64,000 bases of DNA. Source: CBDDEC01 sp965198045 (GTDB lineage Bacteria > Chloroflexota > Dehalococcoidia > UBA2979). The first letter of the stretch is position 1. Each line of letters starts with the position of its first letter. Location of the stretch: assembly GCA_965198045.1 (NCBI GenBank), contig CBDAOL010000003.1, positions 1-64,000 on the forward strand. The letters run 5' to 3'. Positions 49,187 to 57,130 of this stretch are shown piece by piece. The position numbers and the translations under genes are program-made. The notes under the pieces were generated by a model. That model searched no databases. It was not told where the DNA came from and saw nothing but the letters and a program-made list of their open reading frames with translations.

Positions 49187-49537
49187 ATGAGGTTCATTCT
49201 GTTGATCAACGGCAGCGACGACTCCTGGCGGAACGACCCGCCCGAGGTGCAGGAGCGCGTGATCGCGGGACATCAGGCTCTCACCGCTGACCTCCAGGCA
49301 GCGGGCAAGTACCTCGGCGGAGGTGGCCTCGACGACTGGCGCAACGCCCGCTAGGTACATCGCGACGCGGACGACAACGTCACCGTGCTCGACGGGCCCT
49401 TCGTCGAGTCGAAGGAGCATACCGGCGGCTACTACGAGGTGGATGCGGAGTCGTACGACGAGGCCGTCGAGTGGGCCAAGCGCATCCCCGGGAGCGTCGC
49501 CGCGACCATAGAGGTGCGCGCGGTCTACCGAGGCTAG
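49187..49537 (+). pseudogene. YCII-related (DGPF domain) gene with premature TAG
   Basis: One continuous frame of 116 codons interrupted by TAG at 49352-49354. The first 55 codons (MRFILLINGSDDSWRNDPPE to GGGGLDDWRNAR) and the following part (VTVLDGPFVESKEHTGGYYE, then EWAKRIPGSVAATIEVRAV) together form a full YCII/DGPF protein. The break lies in the family's ATTVR-like segment; TCG to TAG is one base. GAGGGGGAC is upstream of the ATG. Either a nonsense mutation or a base error. Confidence 0.82.
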
Positions 49538-49603
49538 GTCGCGCCCTCTGGGCGCCGCTGGCGCCACGCGCACGCGACGAGGTCGTGGGACTCTGCCCCC
49601 CGA

Positions 49604-49903
49604 CTATCGGTCAGCCACGTCCTCCCAGTCTGGCGGCACATCGAGGTAGACCCCGACCCAACCTCTGTGCCCCACGTAGGGCGGTCGGAAGAAGCGGTCA
49701 GGCGCTTCCTCGATGAGCATCTCCTGCGCACCGGGCGGCGCGGCACACCAGAAGGCCTCTCGTTCGTCGTGATGGCGATCCGCGAGCGTCACAAACACAC
49801 GCTTGCCGGCGAACCAGGTCGGCTCGCCGTGGCTCAGACGCTCGGTGGCCTCCGGCAGGGCCAGGCAGAGTGCGCGTAGCTGCTCGAGGGTGCCGCTGTT
49901 CAC
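49604..49903 (-). CDS. MmcQ/YjbR family protein, possibly frameshifted near the end
   Basis: 99-residue product with LRALCLALPEATERLSHGEPTW, VFVTLADRHHDEREAFW and GHRGWVGVYLDVPPDW, the DNA-binding-like CyaY fold of MmcQ/YjbR. It ends at DWEDVADR, about 20 residues early for the family. The next frame, reading HDLVACAWRQRRPEGAT to 49534, looks like the usual (ELV)xxAWRxRAPKRL ending, so an extra base near 49606-49615 is possible. Role unknown, often in stress-related gene groups. Confidence 0.68.
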   Translation of the reverse strand: MNSGTLEQLRALCLALPEATERLSHGEPTWFAGKRVFVTLADRHHDEREAFWCAAPPGAQEMLIEEAPDRFFRPPYVGHRGWVGVYLDVPPDWEDVADR

Positions 49904-50185
49904 GTCGTGGAGTCTAGCCTGCGGCCAGGCCGCGTTACCGGTGGCGTCGAGCGCAGGGGCGAACTAGGAGATATTCCACCTCTGCGAATACGCCGAATCG
50001 GATGACGTGTGAGCCCGACAAAGGGTCAGCACGGGCGTATCATCCCGACACGTCGTTCGTCACCAGCTTGAATGACACCCGTCGTGGGCCGCCGTCGCCA
50101 CAACCTGGTCGAGGTGCCGCGTACGGCTTCGAGTTTCTGGCCCGCGTGTGGCGCCTGAGCGCTATGACCAGCAATAGGAGGTCCC
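49904..50185. other. Intergenic region upstream of the aminotransferase operon
   Basis: 282 bases without a gene. It must hold the promoter of the three-gene operon that starts at 50186. A long-range inverted repeat GACGTGT/ACACGTC (about 50002 and 50055) is present; no clear -35/-10 pair is seen. Confidence 0.4.
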
Positions 50186-51418
50186 GTGCCGCGCGCGATC
50201 AGAGATCTGATGCCGGCCGATCTCGAGTTCCAGATGTTCGTACTCGATGAACTCGCCGATGAGCTGATCGATGAGGGCGCAGACATCGTCAAGCTCACGA
50301 TCGGTGTGCCGGAGTTGCCGATGCCGCCGGCTGTCCTCGATCGGATGATCGACAAGCTCCACGACCCGGACTTCGTGCGCCGCGTGTATCCCGAGGGGCT
50401 GCCCGAGCTGCGCGAGGCGATCTCCGCGTTCTACAACCGGCGCCATCACGCGGATGTGTCGGCGGCACAGGTGATCGTGAACACCGGCACTTCGCCGATC
50501 TTTCGCAACGTCTTCCAGCTGGTGTCGGGGCCCGAGTACGAGATCATGATTCCGCGCCCCTACTACGCGCTGTACCTCTATTGCGCGACGCTGGCCGGCG
50601 CGTCGGTCAAGTTCTACGACATCGACATCGAGACCAAGCGCGTCGACATGGAGTCGTTCCGCAAGAGCTTTTCGCCCGAATGCACCTCGCTCATCGTCAT
50701 CAATTCGCCGGGCAACCCGCTCGGCAACATCGTCTCGCCGGACGAGCTGCGGGAGATGTACGAGATCGTCGATGGCCAGGCCTACGTGCTGAACGACGAG
50801 ATCTACAGCAACACGATGTTCTACGAGGAGTTCCAGTCGCCGCTCGCGCTGCTCCCAGAACATGCCGACACGACGATCGTCACGAACAGCTTCTCCAAGG
50901 GCTACCGGATGTACACGAAACGCGTCGGCTTCGCGATCCTGCCGGAGGAGCTGCAGAGTAACCTGCGCGTGATCCAGCAACACACGCTGCTCTGCACCGA
51001 CCCCGTGTACCAGCATGGTATGATCGCCGCGCTCGAGGATGAAGAGAGTCCCGAGGAGCTGACACGCATCTACCGCGCGCGTGCCGAGTACACCACGCAA
51101 CGCCTCGCCGGGAGCGGCTGCGAGCCGATCGCCGCGGAAGGGGGCTTCTACGCGATCCTCCGCTGCGAGGCCTGGAACGTCGCCCACGGCTTCGCCTCTT
51201 CGAAGGAACTCGCGCGCGACATCCTGCAGCAGGCCCACGTCGCCGTGGTGCCTGGCACCGACCTCGGCGTGCCGCATGACCTGCGGCTCGCGTTCTGCAA
51301 CGACCGCTACAACGAGGGCATCGACCGCCTCCTCGAGTACTTCACCTCCGCTGCGGCAGAGCGAGGACCGGCCCAGACGGCGCAGGTGAATCGGGCAGCA
51401 GCGAGTTCCGGAACGTAG
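50186..51418 (+). CDS. PLP-dependent aminotransferase class I/II
   Basis: 410-residue fold-type I aminotransferase. YPEGLPELREAISAFYNRR is the substrate/coenzyme-binding start, SPGNPLGNIVS the NPxG-type motif, NDEIYSNTMFYEEF carries the Asp/Tyr pair, and SFSKGYRMYTKRVGF has the Schiff-base Lys238. It resembles aspartate/alanine-type enzymes more than HisC. GTG start with AGGAGG 5 bases before. Its stop is 2 bases from the GTG of the nucleotidyltransferase-aminotransferase fusion, so it is the first gene of a three-gene operon. Amino donor and acceptor are unknown; it may prepare the amino compound activated by the next gene. Confidence 0.85.
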   Translation: MPRAIRDLMPADLEFQMFVLDELADELIDEGADIVKLTIGVPELPMPPAVLDRMIDKLHDPDFVRRVYPEGLPELREAISAFYNRRHHADVSAAQVIVNTGTSPIFRNVFQLVSGPEYEIMIPRPYYALYLYCATLAGASVKFYDIDIETKRVDMESFRKSFSPECTSLIVINSPGNPLGNIVSPDELREMYEIVDGQAYVLNDEIYSNTMFYEEFQSPLALLPEHADTTIVTNSFSKGYRMYTKRVGFAILPEELQSNLRVIQQHTLLCTDPVYQHGMIAALEDEESPEELTRIYRARAEYTTQRLAGSGCEPIAAEGGFYAILRCEAWNVAHGFASSKELARDILQQAHVAVVPGTDLGVPHDLRLAFCNDRYNEGIDRLLEYFTSAAAERGPAQTAQVNRAAASSGT

Positions 51419-51420
51419 CT

Positions 51421-53325
51421 GTGGCTCCCGCAACACCAGCACCAAATTCGCGGCCCTCGGAGGCGCCGCACACCCAGCAGCCGCCAGCGGTGCGCCGGGC
51501 GGTGATCCTCGCTGCCGGCGCAGGTACGCGCCTCCAGCCGCTGACCGAGGATCTGCCGAAGTGCCTCGTGGAAGTGGGAGGCGAGCCGCTATTAGAGCGG
51601 GCGCTCCGCGCGCTCGCTGCGCAGGGCGTTGCCGAGGCTGTGATCGTGATCGGCTACGGCGGCAACGTGATCTGCGAGCGGTTCGGTGCTCGCTTCGCAG
51701 ACCTCGACATTCGGTACGTCGACGCGCCGGACTTCGCTACGACGAACAACATCCGGTCGCTGTGGGACGCCCGGGACTATCTGGACGAGGACGTGCTCCT
51801 CCTCGAGGCGGACGTGGTGTTCGATCCGCAGGTGATCGGTGCGCTGTTATGCGAGCCCGGAAGCAGCGCAGCGGTCGCACCGTTCCGCCGGCCGCTGTCT
51901 GGCACTGTGGTCCATCGCGACGAAGACCAGCACGTCACGCGGTTCACGCTCGGCGCGGAGCAGGGGCCGCCCTTCGACGCCGCCTCGGCGCTGAAGACCG
52001 TCAACATCTACCTGCTACGCGGCGCACTGCTTCGTGACGAGGTGGTTCCGCGGCTGCAGCGCGCGATCGAGGCCGGTCACGTCCAGCGCTACTACGAGAC
52101 GGTCCTGCAGGATGCAGTCGCCGAGGGCGCACTCACGGATCTGGCCGCGGTCGATGTTTCTGCGAGCCGGTGGTACGAGATCGACGACCATCGCGATCTC
52201 GATGCGGCCGAGTTCCTGTTCCTCGATCGGAATGCCCAGTACGAGCGGATCCAGGAACTCCACGGCTCGTACTGGCGCTACGGCTTCACCGACCACTCCT
52301 ACCTCTACAACATGCACTTCCCGCCGCCGGCGATGGTGGACGTGTTCCGCGACGACCTGCAGGCGGTCGTGACGAACTATCCGCTCGGTCAACGTGAGCT
52401 GGCTCGCCTCGTCGCGGACTGGACGGGCGCGAATCCTGATGGCCTGGCCGTGGCAAACGGCGCCGCGGAGTTGATCAAGGTTCTGGGCAACCAGTTCGTG
52501 CGGCGGCTGACCATTCCCACGCCATCGTTCAACGAGTACGAGGAGGTGATCGCCCCTGAGGGCCTCAACCGCTTCCCGCTCGATCTGCGCACGTTTGAGC
52601 TCGATGTCGATGCGTTCGCCGAGTCGGCGATCGCATGGGGGTCCGACACGGCGGTCGTGGTCACGCCCAACAATCCCACCGCGCTCTCTGTGCCGCGCGA
52701 GGACGTCCTCGCGCTCGCCCGTCGCCTCGAGGACCACGACTGCCGGCTGATCGTGGACGAGTCCTTCGTCGAGTTCAGTCGCGGCGGGCTCGGCGCCAGC
52801 GTGGAGGACGAGATCGCAGCACATCCAAACCTCCTCGTGATCAAGAGCATGAGCAAAGTGTTCGGGGTCGCCGGGCTGCGGCTCGGTTATCTGCTGGGCG
52901 CGGACCGCGAGTTCATCGACCAGGTGCGTCGCACACTGCCGATCTGGAACATCAACGGTCTCGCCGAGGAGTTCCTGCGCACGGTCGGACGGTACCGTCG
53001 CGAGTTCGCTGAGAGCTGCGAGCTGACCAGAGCGAGCTTCGAGGGGCTATACGCGGATCTGCTCGCGCTGCCCGGGTTTGAGCCGATCGAACCCGACGCG
53101 AACTTCGTCCTCTGCCGCCTCGCCGAAACCTCTGCGTCTGCGCCAGAGATCGCGAGGCGTCTGTACGTTGAGCACAACATCCTGGTGAAGGACTGCGCTG
53201 CCAAGACCATGCCCGACGCCGATCGCTACCTCCGGATCGCCTCGCGCACGCCCGAGGAGAACCGCGCGCTCGTCGAGGCGCTTGCAGCCGTCCTGTCATC
53301 GGCCGGCGTCCGGAGCGGCGCATGA
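51421..53325 (+). CDS. Bifunctional nucleotidyltransferase / HisC-CobD-like aminotransferase
   Basis: 634-residue fusion. Residues about 26-275: an NTP-transferase domain like LicC/PntC cytidylyltransferases, with AAGAGTRLQPLTEDLPKCL (31-49, Lys47 and the G-x-G-T-R loop), ATTNNIRSLWDAR, LLLEADVVFD (metal Asp) and a terminal ASRWYEIDDHRDL. Residues about 290-630: a fold-type I PLP enzyme near HisC and CobD: TPNNPTALSV, IVDESFVEF, SMSKVFGVAGLRLGYL with Schiff-base Lys479, and IWNINGLAEEFL. The logical role is to make a phospho-amino-alcohol or aminophosphonate and activate it as a CDP derivative. GTG start 2 bases after the aminotransferase; overlaps licD by ATGA. Confidence 0.85.
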   Translation: MAPATPAPNSRPSEAPHTQQPPAVRRAVILAAGAGTRLQPLTEDLPKCLVEVGGEPLLERALRALAAQGVAEAVIVIGYGGNVICERFGARFADLDIRYVDAPDFATTNNIRSLWDARDYLDEDVLLLEADVVFDPQVIGALLCEPGSSAAVAPFRRPLSGTVVHRDEDQHVTRFTLGAEQGPPFDAASALKTVNIYLLRGALLRDEVVPRLQRAIEAGHVQRYYETVLQDAVAEGALTDLAAVDVSASRWYEIDDHRDLDAAEFLFLDRNAQYERIQELHGSYWRYGFTDHSYLYNMHFPPPAMVDVFRDDLQAVVTNYPLGQRELARLVADWTGANPDGLAVANGAAELIKVLGNQFVRRLTIPTPSFNEYEEVIAPEGLNRFPLDLRTFELDVDAFAESAIAWGSDTAVVVTPNNPTALSVPREDVLALARRLEDHDCRLIVDESFVEFSRGGLGASVEDEIAAHPNLLVIKSMSKVFGVAGLRLGYLLGADREFIDQVRRTLPIWNINGLAEEFLRTVGRYRREFAESCELTRASFEGLYADLLALPGFEPIEPDANFVLCRLAETSASAPEIARRLYVEHNILVKDCAAKTMPDADRYLRIASRTPEENRALVEALAAVLSSAGVRSGA

Positions 53326-54278
53326 CGTCCCACCCGCGAGGTGGAGAGCCCGGCGACACTGGATCGGGCCCGCCGCTGAGCGACGCCGAGAACGCTGCCC
53401 TGATGGATCGCCTCGAGCGGGAGATCCCCCCGCTCGACATTGCCGATGCCGAGCAGTTCATGCGCGAGGCGAAAGCGACGTTCGACGAGCATGGCGTGGT
53501 GTTCTTCCTACGGCAGGGCACGTGCCTCGGGGCGGTGCGGGATGGCGCGCTGATCCCGTGGGACGACGACCTCGATCTGGGCTCGGTCATCGGACTGCAC
53601 GGGTTCAGCGAGGCGATGATCGAACCGGTCGTCGAGACACTGCGAGCGCGTGGCTGCTACGTCGAGGTGAACCACGAGGGGCTCTACACCGCGGTCAAAA
53701 TCTTCAAGTACCAAATTCGCATCGACTGGCAGTGCTATCGCGTGGTCGAAGGCACGATCGCTCACTATCCGGGCGTGCCGTTCCCGGTCAGCCTCTTCGA
53801 GGAGCTGGATCCGATTGAATTCATCGGCGACCAGTACCTGGTGCCGAGCCCGCCGGACGAGTACCTCACGTTCAAGTACGGGCCGGATTGGCGCACGCCG
53901 AAGCAGGTCGGCTACGAGAAGGACGTGCTGGATGCGATGCCATCGGGCACCGTGCCCGGCCGTCCCGGCCGGCTGAAGCAGTTCTTCCTCGCGCGCTTCG
54001 TCTCCAGCCAAACGGGACGGCTCCGGGTGCTCGACGCTCAGGGCGTTCCGGTCGCCGGTGCCGAGGTGCGGATTGCGGGGCTCAATCGATCGCGGACGAA
54101 CCGCCACGGCCTGGCCCGGTTCTACCTGCCTGGGCCTGAGTATTACGCCGTGGCCGTGACCTCGGATGGCGTCGAGGAGGTCCTCTACGAGGAGGAGATG
54201 GCGCCCGGCCACACGTACGTTTACCGACCGGACCCCGAGCAACCCGCGGGCCGATACTTCGTCCTCGCCGAGGAGTAG
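53322..54278 (+). CDS. LicD-family phosphotransferase with C-terminal carboxypeptidase-regulatory-like domain
   Basis: 318 residues. The LicD core includes GTCLGAVRDGALIPWDDDLD (about 66-85, the family's metal-binding acidic motif), FKYQIRIDWQCYR and YLTFKYGPDWRTPK. LicD enzymes transfer a phospho-amino-alcohol such as phosphocholine from a CDP donor to a glycan. Residues about 228-300 (LRVLDAQGVPVAGAEVRIAG through HGLARFYLPG) form a small beta-sandwich of the CarboxypepD_reg type, which is unusual for LicD. ATGA overlap with the fusion gene makes operon membership certain in practice. No signal peptide; cytoplasmic face of the membrane is expected. Confidence 0.83.
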   Translation: MTSHPRGGEPGDTGSGPPLSDAENAALMDRLEREIPPLDIADAEQFMREAKATFDEHGVVFFLRQGTCLGAVRDGALIPWDDDLDLGSVIGLHGFSEAMIEPVVETLRARGCYVEVNHEGLYTAVKIFKYQIRIDWQCYRVVEGTIAHYPGVPFPVSLFEELDPIEFIGDQYLVPSPPDEYLTFKYGPDWRTPKQVGYEKDVLDAMPSGTVPGRPGRLKQFFLARFVSSQTGRLRVLDAQGVPVAGAEVRIAGLNRSRTNRHGLARFYLPGPEYYAVAVTSDGVEEVLYEEEMAPGHTYVYRPDPEQPAGRYFVLAEE

Positions 54279-54385
54279 CCGAGGCTCGATGACCTGGCCT
54301 CAACGCGGGAACCCGAGGCTGTCCCGGCTCGTCTTAGGATCAGAGCTATCACAGCTACCGCTGATGGCCTCAGCCGGAGAGCCCC

Positions 54386-55159
54386 ATGACCCGAAGGATG
54401 ATCGGAATAACGCTCCTGGTGCTGGTGGTGAGCGCCTCTGCTGTCGCGTTCGCCCTCGGCACGCTTGACGCTGGTGATGGCGCGGACGGCGACCAGCCGA
54501 CCGTATCCGCGGAAGAGGCGCCGTTTGTCGGACTGACGAGCGGCGCAGCGTCGGCACTCGCAGAGGCCGAGGGGCGTCGCTGGCGCGTCGGTCGCGAGGA
54601 CGGGGAACGGTTCGCGCTGACCGAGGACTTCATCGTCGGGCGCGTGACCTTCGAGATTGACGACGGGACCGTGACCACCGCGTCGATCGAGCGGCCGTTT
54701 GAGGACCTCGACGACTCCGGGCAGTCGCTCACGCAGGAGCAGCGCGACACGGCGGACATGCTCGCCGCGGCGGTACGGGAAATGCTGACCGTTAACCATG
54801 GCTTCAGTGAGACGCCGCAGTTCACCGAGGTGTACGTCGGCAGCGCACTGGGCGGGCTGGGCGGCGAGCCGCTGGAGCCACTGCAACTCGAACGCATCGC
54901 GGCCACGGTCAACGAGATTGGCGCGACCGCTGAATACATCGACGACCCAGACGCTCTGATCACGGGGCTGTTCGAGAAGACGCCTGAAGGCGCCGCGGTG
55001 GTCATCATCGACTCACTGGAGCTGAGCTCGGACGGCGCAGTGGTCGAGCTGCATTACTGGTGCACGACGCAATGCGTTGTCTTCGTGAGCTACGAGCTGG
55101 CATCGGTCGACGGCGAGTGGACCGTCACCGGACTCGCCGGCCCGATCGCGATGTCGTGA
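54386..55159 (+). CDS. Exported protein with peptidase inhibitor I78-like segment
   Basis: 257 residues. N-terminal signal or anchor MTRRMIGITLLVLVVSASAVAFA, then PFVGLTSGAASALAEAEGRR through EDFIVGRVTFEIDDGTVT (about 47-95), which follows the pattern of potato-inhibitor-I/I78 proteins (GLxxxxAxxxAxxxG, R, TxDxxxxRxxxxxxxGxV). The C-terminal half (about 110-257) is a separate domain with YWCTTQCVVFVSYE, perhaps disulfide-linked, not recognised. Located 107 bases after licD; a promoter-like GCTATCA at about 54346 suggests separate transcription. Confidence 0.6.
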   Translation: MTRRMIGITLLVLVVSASAVAFALGTLDAGDGADGDQPTVSAEEAPFVGLTSGAASALAEAEGRRWRVGREDGERFALTEDFIVGRVTFEIDDGTVTTASIERPFEDLDDSGQSLTQEQRDTADMLAAAVREMLTVNHGFSETPQFTEVYVGSALGGLGGEPLEPLQLERIAATVNEIGATAEYIDDPDALITGLFEKTPEGAAVVIIDSLELSSDGAVVELHYWCTTQCVVFVSYELASVDGEWTVTGLAGPIAMS

Positions 55160-55206
55160 GACTGCCCGTCGGCGGCGAGCCTGCGAACGATTCTGTCGAA
55201 GCGGCG

Positions 55207-56055
55207 CTAGTTACTCGGCGTCCACGAGTAGATGCGGGCGAGGCTGCCACCCATGAGGGCCGCTCGCTCTGACTCCGTCAACTGGTCGGTGACTCGGAAC
55301 GCCTCGACGCCCTGCTCGTGGGTCAACAACTCGACCGCGCGGGTCCAGTCGGTGCCCCACATGCAGCGATCGAACCCGAATGCCCGAAAGACCTGGCTCA
55401 ACGGCTCCCAGATGTCGACATAGGGGAACGGCTCATGCGACAGCGTGCATGCCCCTGACACCTTGATCGCCACATTGTCGAGCTCCGCCAGCGCGATCAC
55501 CTCGGGCAGGTCGGCGAATGGCTGTTCGGGTGCCGGCGGCTGGAAGGGCTGCGAAAGGCCGAGGTGGTCGATCACGATCTGGGTGTTGGGGTGGCGGCGG
55601 GCGAGCTCCGCTACCAGTTCGAGCTTCCGCCAGCACAACACATTGATCGGTATCTCGTTCGCCGCTCCTGCGGCCAAGATCTGATTGAGCCCGGGGTGAT
55701 CGGCCGACATGTCCCCGTCGGAGTACCGGTCGCTCAGCATGATGCGCGCCCCCACGACCCCGGGCGTTGCCGCCCAGCGGGCGACTTCGTCGCCGACCTC
55801 CGAGGCCTGGGGGTCGAAGGGCTTGATCAGACCGAAGCGCCCGGGATGCTGGGCGTGCACTTCGAGTGCATAGCTCGGGTCGTAGCGGTATATGCTGTAG
55901 GGGGAGACCAGCAGCGCTCCGTCGACGCCGACGGCGTCCATCGCCGCGACCATATCGTCACCGGTCACCTCGGCGGGACCGACCAGGGTGCCGACCCAGG
56001 GCCGCTCGGGTCGGTTGCGCTCGTAGGCGTGAACCTGGCAGTCGATTGTTGGCAT
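55207..56055 (-). CDS. Amidohydrolase_2 family TIM-barrel hydrolase
   Basis: 282-residue metal-dependent hydrolase. It starts PTIDCQVHAYERN (the DxHxH position, with one His replaced by Gln-Val-His spacing), has LIKPFDPQ, MLSDRYSD, VIDHLGLSQPF with a metal His (about 162), and ends with MWGTDWTRAVEL containing the catalytic Asp. The family includes 2-pyrone-4,6-dicarboxylate and fuconolactone lactonases. Lactone hydrolysis would agree with the Gfo/Idh and enolase-superfamily genes 3-5 kb on, but this is context only. Divergent from an SDR. Confidence 0.8.
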   Translation of the reverse strand: MPTIDCQVHAYERNRPERPWVGTLVGPAEVTGDDMVAAMDAVGVDGALLVSPYSIYRYDPSYALEVHAQHPGRFGLIKPFDPQASEVGDEVARWAATPGVVGARIMLSDRYSDGDMSADHPGLNQILAAGAANEIPINVLCWRKLELVAELARRHPNTQIVIDHLGLSQPFQPPAPEQPFADLPEVIALAELDNVAIKVSGACTLSHEPFPYVDIWEPLSQVFRAFGFDRCMWGTDWTRAVELLTHEQGVEAFRVTDQLTESERAALMGGSLARIYSWTPSN

Positions 56056-56243
56056 GAGAGGTTCCTTCGCGTGGCCACCTGTGGCGGGCGCCGCTCAACA
56101 GGTGACGCGCACCGCGGTCTGAACACCGCCCGGGACAGCCAATAATCGGAGTTACGCTACCACCCGATACCTGGCATGACGCCCGCCCGCGACGCTCGTT
56201 TCGCGCGCTCGGAGCGTCGTACTGCTGAGCGAGGAGGGGATTC

Positions 56244-56993
56244 ATGCGTCTCGAAGGCAAGGTCGCGATCGTTACCGGCGGCGCCAGCAGCATGGGCGCC
56301 GCCGAGGTCCTGCTGTTCGCGCGCGAAGGCGCCGCAGTCGTCATCGCCGATCTGTGGGAGGAGGCTGCGCGGCAGGTGGAGTCAGAGGTCAATGAAGCTG
56401 GCGGGCGCGCACAGTTCCTGCAGGCCAACGTCAGCGATGAAGGCGACTGGGAGCGCCTGATCCAGTTCACCGAGGAGACCTACGGTCCGCTAGACATCCT
56501 GGTGAACAACGCCGGCTTGAGCGGCGGGTCGTTCGAGGATCCCTCGAGCACTGAAGGCTGGCACGCCATCATGGACGTGAACGCCACCGGGGTCTTCCTC
56601 GGGACGAAGCACGCCGTGGCCTCGATGCGACGCTCCGGCGGCGGGTCGATCGTCAACATCTCGTCGATTATGGGGTTCGTCGGTTCGGACAGCGGCCACC
56701 CGGCCTACCACGCGTCGAAGGGCGCGGTACGCATCTTCACGAAGGCCACCGCTGTTCGCTACGGACCGGAGGGCATCCGAGCGAACTCCGTGCACCCCGG
56801 CTTCATGCCGCCGATGCGATCGCGGCCGCCCGGCTCGGAGGAGGCCCGCGCGCAAGCCGCCGCGGCGACGCCACTCCGCCGCACGGGCGAACCGATCGAG
56901 GTGGCGAACGGGGTGCTCTTCCTGGCCTCCGACGAGGCCTCGTTCGTGACGGGGACCGAGCTCGTCATCGACGGCGGCTACATCGCCCGATAG
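56244..56993 (+). CDS. Short-chain dehydrogenase/reductase
   Basis: 249-residue classical SDR: RLEGKVAIVTGGASSMGAAE, VIADLWEEAARQ (Asp, NAD preference), ANVSDEGDW, VNNAGLSGGSF, SIVNISSIMGFVG with catalytic Ser, YHASK catalytic pair, and VTGTELVIDGGY at the end. Similar in style to the SDR at 46.8 kb but a different branch (HPGFMPPMRSRPPG loop). GAGGAGG lies before the ATG. First of a run of plus-strand genes with an LLM oxidoreductase and a Gfo/Idh enzyme. Confidence 0.88.
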   Translation: MRLEGKVAIVTGGASSMGAAEVLLFAREGAAVVIADLWEEAARQVESEVNEAGGRAQFLQANVSDEGDWERLIQFTEETYGPLDILVNNAGLSGGSFEDPSSTEGWHAIMDVNATGVFLGTKHAVASMRRSGGGSIVNISSIMGFVGSDSGHPAYHASKGAVRIFTKATAVRYGPEGIRANSVHPGFMPPMRSRPPGSEEARAQAAAATPLRRTGEPIEVANGVLFLASDEASFVTGTELVIDGGYIAR

Positions 56994-57130
56994 CCGGCGG
57001 GCTGGTTCGACCGAGACGCATGGCGGTCACGGCGGGGAGTTGCCGCTCAGCCGCCTCAAGATGCGAGAGCGGACTGCTGTAGCATGCTGGCCGGATCGCC
57101 GACGCGGGTCGGTCACGTCGGGAGGCGACA

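Noticed and set aside
49352..49354. TAG readthrough (pyrrolysine) in the YCII gene
   Set aside because: No pyl genes in the window and YCII proteins have no need for it; a point mutation or error is simpler.
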